Below are positions 58,595 to 64,000 of a stretch of 64,000 nucleotides of DNA, piece by piece (the stretch's first letter is position 1; each line of letters begins with the position of its first letter). A program made the translations under genes and the position numbers. The stretch comes from Cryptomeria japonica (taxonomy: Eukaryota; Streptophyta; Pinopsida; Cupressales; Cupressaceae). The notes under the pieces were generated by a model. The model had not been told where the DNA came from. It was given only the letters and a program-made list of their open reading frames with translations, and did not search any database. The stretch covers positions 612,379,673 through 612,443,672 of the forward strand of contig NC_081408.1 in the NCBI RefSeq assembly GCF_030272615.1, read 5' to 3'.

Positions 58595-59822
58595 TGTAGC
58601 GTCCTAAAATTGCGACACTTGCAATTTCGACTGCATTTCGGTCTTCACGATGGCGACGCAACACGCAACCTGAATGGAGACCCCAAAACTTGCTCACGAC
58701 ACTGAAAACTGCATTTTTCAAGCACCCTGGCCTGAACCTCCTTGCACCCCGCTGTCCCGGAGGTGGGACCAGAGCGCCCAGCGCCCTGGTCCCTCAGGAC
58801 CAGGGCGCCCAGTGCCCTGGTCCCTGGGTCCTATTTTGGGCCCGGTTTCCTAAGTGATATCGGGTCTTTTTTATTGCAATTTGGAAATATACTTCCCTGG
58901 TCGGCCTAAGGTCGGGAAAATCAGTCTATCAGCCCTAAATGACAAGTATATAAGCTACATTTTCTCTCTCATTTGAAGGAGGAGGATATGTGTACAAAGC
59001 GTGGAAATTATACTCAAGCATTCAAGCATTCAAGCATTCAAGCAATTGATCATTCCAAGTCTCCATTCAAGGCTAAGTGTTGCATTCAAGACAAGGATTC
59101 AACCATTGAAGAGGAGATCACATACTACATGCTACAACATACAACATACAACATCTAAACCTTCGCACATAAGGATACAAACATCCTTAGAACAAGGTAT
59201 TAGTACTTGTTTTACAGTCATTTACATTTACAGCTCTTGCTCATTTCTTGGTTAATTCCAAAACCGGGGTTTGACCTAAAGGAAAACCCCTAATCCCTAA
59301 CCCCCCAATCGTCTTCGCTTTTCTGTGTGTAGGTTGCAGGTACGCGGCTGAAATTGAAGATCTGGAATCCTTGTGCAGAGACGAACAGATCCCCCTTCGT
59401 TTCGCGGATTTTTCGGAGGACCGTGGCGTCGGGCGCCATCGTCCCGACAACTTTTGCTCAAATTTGCAGGACAGCGTCGTATCGACATTTTACTGCTAAT
59501 TCCAGGTCCGCAGCTTCATCCTATAACCCGAACTCAGTTTATAAGCGAATCTTTATGACTTTCTATGCATCCTTAGCTTAATTTCCTTAATCAACATTCT
59601 TTACAAAAGAGGGTAGCCTTGCTTTCCTAACCCTTGAAATTCATTTAGCATCCAATCTTACATCGTGTGGGATTGAATCTTATGAGTTTCAACCCCTCTT
59701 TTGAATGTAAAGTCTTCCCCCTAAGTGAAAACCCATCAAATCCTAGCGAAACTCCCTTCTCTCTCCTTGGAGTTAGAAGAGGGGAGACCAACTAGGGTTC
59801 GACCGCGATTTTCCGCTTTACA
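58595..59822 (+). repeat. TR-GAG 3' LTR
   Basis: 1228 bp, about a dozen substitutions from 52006-53264 plus one 31-bp unit fewer. Perfect hairpin arm GCGCCCTGGTCC at 58781-58808. TATATAAG at 58947-58954. Confidence 0.95.
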
Positions 59823-61911
59823 GTAGTCATAGGAGTACTTACAGGTTTAGAATCCTCCATTCCAAATTTCTTCAAGATTTCCTTTATATACTTGGATTGA
59901 GTAATGAAAATCTCATTTTTCATTTGTAGTATCTGTAAACCTATAAAATACTTTATTTCACCGATTAATGACATCTCAAATTCTTTGCTCATTTCATTTC
60001 CAAAGTTCTTACATAAAGAGTCATTTCCACAAAAAATAATATCATCAACAAATATGGCTGAAATCAGTATTCCATTGTCCTCATCATTCTTCATGTACAT
60101 GTTGTTGTTGTCACTTGTCCTCTTAAAACCAATCTTGATTAAGTAAGAGTGAAATCTTTCATACCATGCTCTAGGTGCTTGCTTTAGGCCATATAAAGCT
60201 TTGTTCAACTTACATACCTGATCTTTAATCTTGTCTTCAATAAATCCTTTAGGCTGTTCAATATAAACTTCTTCTTCTAGTATACCATTCAAAAATGCAA
60301 ATTTGACATCCATTTGATATACCTTGAAATTTTTGTAAGTAGCATATGCCAACAATGTTCTTACTCCCTCAAGTCTTTCCATAGGTGCAAAAGTCTCACC
60401 ATAGTCTATTCCTTCTTCTTGAGCATAACCTTTACAAACTAGTCTTGCTTTATTCCGAATGACCTCACCTTTTTCATTTAGCTTGTTTCTGAAAATCCAC
60501 TTTGTACCAATTACATTTTTCTCTTTTGGTCTTGGGACCAGTGTCCATGTTTCATTTTTCTTGATTTGTTCAATCTCTTCTATCATAGCATTTACCCAAT
60601 CTTCATTGCTAAAAGCCTCTTTCGCTATTCTCAGTTCAAATTCAGATATCAGACATGTGTTCTGTCTTAGTTTGTTCCTTGTCATCACTGGATCATCCTT
60701 ATCTCCTATAATCTGACTTGATGCATGATTTCTTCTGACATATTTGGCTGATATAGGCTCGGTAGGCTCTGTATGATCTTCTTCATCACTCGGTAACTGA
60801 GTATTTTCTTCATTTTCTTCATTAACTTTTTCGGTAAGATTTTTCGGTTGAACATATACAAACTCTTCATAATCTTCTAGTTCTTTGGAATTTCCTTCAT
60901 CATTTCTTTCTACAAATTCATCAATTTTCACATTTACACTTTCCACTATTTTGTTAGATGATTTGATCAGACATTTAAATGCTTTACTTCTAGAGGAATA
61001 ACCAAGAAATGTTCTTTCCTCACTTTTCTGATCAAACTTTCCATTCTTGTCATCTTTGTGAACATAACATCTACTTCCAAATATTTTAAAATAACTTACA
61101 TTAGGTTTCTTGTCATACCAGATTTCATACAGTGTCTTCAAAGTTCCTTTCTTCAGTTGTACTCGGTTTAAGGTGTAAACTGTAGTGTTGATTGCTTCTC
61201 TCCAAAATGTTTGAGGTACCCTCTTTTCTATCATCAGGGTTCTAGCACAATCTACAATTGATCTATTTCTTCTTTCAGCTATCCCATTTTGCTGTGGTGT
61301 TCTCGGTGCAGACACTTGTCTCTTTATACCATGATCATTGCAAAATAGGTTAAATTCATCAGAAATGAACTCTCCTCCTCTATCAGATCTTAGACATTTT
61401 AGATGTCTTCTTGTTTCATTTTCAACTCTTGCCTTATACCATTTGAACATTTGAAAGGCTTCTAATTTTTCTTTTAAAAACATAGCTGACATCATCCTTG
61501 AGTAATCATCCACAAATAATATGAAGTATTTATCACCATAATAACTTTGAACTTTCATAGGACCACAAAGATCAGTGTGCACAAGATCTAAAATTCCTTT
61601 ATAAGTGTAGGACTTACTTGTAAATCTTGATCTTGTCATCTTACCCATCTGGCATCCTCGGCACATTGCATGCTCAAGTTTTTCCAAGCTCGGTAGACCT
61701 CTTACTTGGTGCTTCTTACTTATTTTGATTAGGTTATCAAAATTTACATGACAAAACCTTTTATGCCATAGCCAAGTATCTTCTATTTTTGCATACAGAC
61801 AATTGTTCAAAGTTGATTCAAGATGAAATGTATTACCTCTTGTTTGAGTCCCGGTAGCAACCAACTTTCCATGTTTGTCATGAACTTTGACAATTCCCTT
61901 TTGAAATTCTA
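59823..61911 (-). pseudogene. Copia-3 integrase and reverse transcriptase, truncated by TR-GAG
   Basis: About 690 open codons on the minus strand. GAG-pre-integrase WLWHKRFCHVN (about 31-42) and CRGCQMGK (68-75). Integrase core D98 (DLCGP), D161 (SDRGGEF), E197 (GIAERRN), D-x35-E intact. A linker rich in E, N and D (about 310-375). RT with NVIGTKWIFRNKLNE (about 450), YQMDVKFAFLNG (about 516) and FVDDIIF (605-611). The reading frame enters the TR-GAG 3' LTR after PMTT and stops at 59792, so the protein loses RNase H. An in-frame TGA at about 61911 separates it from the protease. Otherwise undamaged. Confidence 0.93.
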
Positions 61912-61912
61912 T

Positions 61913-62347
61913 TCAGTATCCTGTATTGTTTAGTTGTGCTACACTCAACAAATTGTATTTCAAACCTTCAACCCAATATACATCATCACATTTAGCATTG
62001 TCAAGAAGTGTGATAGAACCTTTACCTTTCACTGGACATGGTGCATCATTACCAAATCTTACATAACCTCCATCATAGTCTTCTAATTTAACAAACTTGT
62101 GTTTATCACCTGTCATGTGATGTGAGTGTCCACTATCTATGATCCAAGAATCATTTTTATTTATGTGTGATATCAAGGCTTTTTCTTCATACCTTTCTTC
62201 ATCTGATCCATCTTTGATAGCCACATATACAACTTCCTCTGTCTCAGTCCCATCAAATTTATCATCATTGGATTCCTCATCAGCTACTAGGCATGTCTTT
62301 CTATCTCTCCTTCTGAAGTCTCGGTGTCCTCTGTATTGGTTGTCTTT
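61913..62347 (-). pseudogene. Copia-3 aspartic protease segment
   Basis: Open between TAG at about 62345 and TGA at about 61911, in the same frame as gag and pol. The active site IIDSGHSHHMTG keeps DSG. It ends LLSVAQLNNTGY at the stop. It is preceded by an Arg/Asp-rich linker and an acidic stretch (about 62250-62310). Confidence 0.88.
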
Positions 62348-63226
62348 CTATCTGTCATCTCGGTATTCTCTCTTTTCACTAGATTCTTTGTCAGGATAGT
62401 TAGAAGCCATCTGTCCTATTTTATCATAGTTAAAACATTTCAAAGGTAACATTCCTTTATACTTACCTTTTCCTCTCGGTAACCTTCTGGCTAATAATGC
62501 TTCAAACTCTTCTTCCTTTTTGATTTCCTCATATAGTTTGTGTAATTCTTCAATGTTTTTGTGAAATCTCTCACTTGCTCCACTGTGATTTCCTTCAGTA
62601 TACTTATACATTCTATCATTATAATCATCAGATTCACCAAGATGAAAAGAACTGAATGCAGATTCAACTTTATTTACCGAAGACCCACTATTATCAAAAT
62701 TGCTTAACTCAAATGCATGTAGCTTACCGATAGTAGCATCCAAAGAGACTGGCGTGTTTGGTACAGACCTTAATTCATTAATTGTAGAGAATCAAATGGC
62801 ATAAGCAAGTAGAAGTGTTCTAAGCAACTTACTTTTTACATCCTTTTCTTCAATAGTTCCTCCTGCTCCTTTGATTTGATTGACAATTTCCTTTAACCTT
62901 GTATTGTATTGGATTATGTTCTCACCTTCATTCATTCTCATGGATTCAAGTTGTCCTCTTATACTATCTACTTTTGCTCTCTGAACATGTTCATTGCCAC
63001 CATACACAGATATCAGCTTGTTCCACATTGCTTTGGCATCATTGCAGCCTTCCAGATCATTAAACTCTGATATGGTCAATGCTGATGTTATTTCAATCAT
63101 TGCTTGAATATGTTCTTGCTTTGCCTTTATTTCTTCCATCGTCATAGGGTAGGTGCTAGGTGCAATGTAATCATTCTCCAGATAATATGTTGCATATTCT
63201 TCGATTCCTGATAAGTGCAGCTTCAT
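62348..63226 (-). pseudogene. Copia-3 Gag
   Basis: Minus strand, one frame with one TGA at about 62790. The N-terminal part (63226-62792) has the copia Gag UBN2-type sequence (AMWNKLISVYGGNEHVQRAKV, MRMNEGENIIQYNTRLKEIV). After the stop comes TIGKLHAFELSNFD, then EEFEALLARRLPRGKGKYKG and the zinc knuckle. The knuckle has lost ligands: CFNYDKIGQMASNYP, with Cys to Tyr twice and His to Gln. The start may lie further up: the frame was taken from the ATG at 63226. Confidence 0.88.
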
Positions 63227-63333
63227 CCTTTTCTACTATGTGGAGAAACTTGACTTGTTCAGCTTTGGTGCATCCCTCTTATACATCTTCCGATCTTGCC
63301 TCAAGTTCCTTTAAAATTTTCTTCCAAATTCTG

Positions 63334-63348
63334 AGCTCTGATACCAAT
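63334..63348 (-). promoter_or_regulatory. Copia-3 primer-binding site
   Basis: On the minus strand ATTGGTATCAGAGCT follows the LTR end TAACTAACA, the canonical initiator Met tRNA site. Confidence 0.9.
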
Positions 63349-64000
63349 TGTTAGTTATATGAGAGGGGGGGTGAATCATATAAACTCTATCTACAATATA
63401 TTCATCAGATTCAACCTCGATAGCCTTTACTTCAATATGCAACAAGGATTGTAAATCATTCAAACTCATAAACAGATACACTTAAAACATCACAACACAT
63501 TTAACACCAGATTTAACATGGAAACCCAGATAGGGAAAAACCACTGTGGGATTTCAGACCCACTAAGAAATATACCCTTCTAGAGTATGCTCTGTTAAAA
63601 GCCAATCCTATTATAGATTACATAAACACATTGCTAGATGTGACCCGGTTAAGGGATTTCCCTCAGATCTGTTAGAATCTTGTACTTTGTTAGAAGTGAC
63701 CTTGTCAAACGATTTCAAACACTCATTCAAAATGTTACCTTGCTAGAGGTTTTACAAATAAGATTGTTAGGTCTACTCAGTTAAGAGATTTTTTTGTCAC
63801 TTACAAAATAAAATAACAGTAATAAAATATATCTGCAACTTCACATCTGAAATGCTAAAGCAGACTCTATGTGCTCAAAATAATCTTGTCATAAGATTTA
63901 TCTTGCTCCTTGCTGGGATTCTCAATCTGTTCTCTAATCAGATCTTCAATCTTCAGTGCTCGGTGATCAGTACAGCAGCATCACTATTCTTCTATTTGCC
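63349..64000 (-). repeat. Copia-3 5' LTR, cut by the window edge
   Basis: Begins TGTTAGTTATATGAG and follows 49338 onward nearly base for base, including the block that reads GTGGTTTTTCCC on the minus strand near 63540 and the CCTAACAGG-type units. The outer end is outside the window. Confidence 0.92.

Larger units (their letters stand above)
52006..59822 (+). mobile_element. TR-GAG type non-autonomous LTR retrotransposon
   Basis: 7817 bp. LTRs 52006-53264 and 58595-59822 (TGTAG...TTACA) are nearly identical, the length difference being one 31-bp repeat unit. Perfect TSD GTAGT at 52001-52005 and 59823-59827. Order: PBS (tRNA-Trp type), leader of about 1.2 kb, one intact 1144-codon Gag plus protease-like ORF, 3' UTR, PPT. 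There is no RT, RNase H or integrase, which fits the described plant TR-GAG class. Young, and inserted into Copia-3. Confidence 0.95.
49338..64000 (-). mobile_element. Copia-3, Ty1/copia element (minus), split by TR-GAG; runs off the window
   Basis: 3' LTR at 49338-50858, gag-pol on the minus strand from about 63226 down to 51304, a PBS next to 63349, and the 5' LTR starting at 63349 and continuing past the window end. A 7.8-kb gag-only element sits inside RT/RNase H at 52006-59822. Apart from that insertion, gag-pol is a single frame with only three in-frame stops, the best-preserved copia here. The second TSD copy lies outside the window. Confidence 0.93.

Overview
The window looks like a repeat-dense nuclear plant genome. 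There is almost no host coding sequence, and LTR retrotransposons are nested inside one another. The Ty1/copia and Ty3/gypsy families with long (1.2-1.9 kb) LTRs, the very low gene density and a decayed, apparently gymnosperm-type hypothetical ORF suggest a conifer or other gymnosperm. That assignment is inference. I see no intact host gene, rRNA gene, tRNA gene or CRISPR array. All boundaries come from reading TG...CA termini, primer-binding sites (PBS), polypurine tracts (PPT), target-site duplications (TSD) and translated motifs by eye.

Layout. 1-1735: TC-rich satellite and microsatellite block. 2666-10244: Copia-1 (+), an old, broken element with both LTRs and a near-perfect 5-bp TSD. 10245-10905: decayed minus-strand reading frame. 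11244-12462: array of about eight degenerate hairpin-bearing repeats. 12769-16346: decayed plus-strand ORF of unknown function. 17520-21790: DNA-transposon-like element with two inverted arms of about 1.6 kb, each carrying the 5' half of a transposase-like gene. 23680-24990: relic 3' end of a gypsy-like element. 25137-26095: MITE-like element with terminal inverted repeats. 28606-45463: Copia-2 (+), split by a gypsy insertion (33103-42836, minus) with a perfect GATAG duplication. 45679-46920: solo copia LTR with a perfect TGACA duplication. 49338 to beyond 64000: Copia-3 (minus), nearly intact gag-pol, split by a second insertion (52006-59822, plus) with a perfect GTAGT duplication.

The two nested insertions are the most interesting content. 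The one at 33103-42836 is a pol-only gypsy element. It encodes RT, two RNase H domains and integrase, but has no gag or protease, and its pol frame opens almost at the PBS. The one at 52006-59822 is a gag-only element of the TR-GAG kind. It has an uninterrupted 1144-codon Gag plus protease-like ORF and no RT or integrase. Both appear to use the same primer (the tRNA-Trp 3' end, from recalled sequence), both have nearly identical LTR pairs, and both therefore look recently mobilised although neither is autonomous. Together they would supply a complete protein set. That they cooperated is a hypothesis.

The three copia elements share LTR modules: a conserved block containing CCCACTGTGGTTTTTCCC, arrays of CCTAACAGG-type units in Copia-1, the solo LTR and Copia-3, and several PPT-like tracts before the 3' LTR. 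They are in successive stages of decay.
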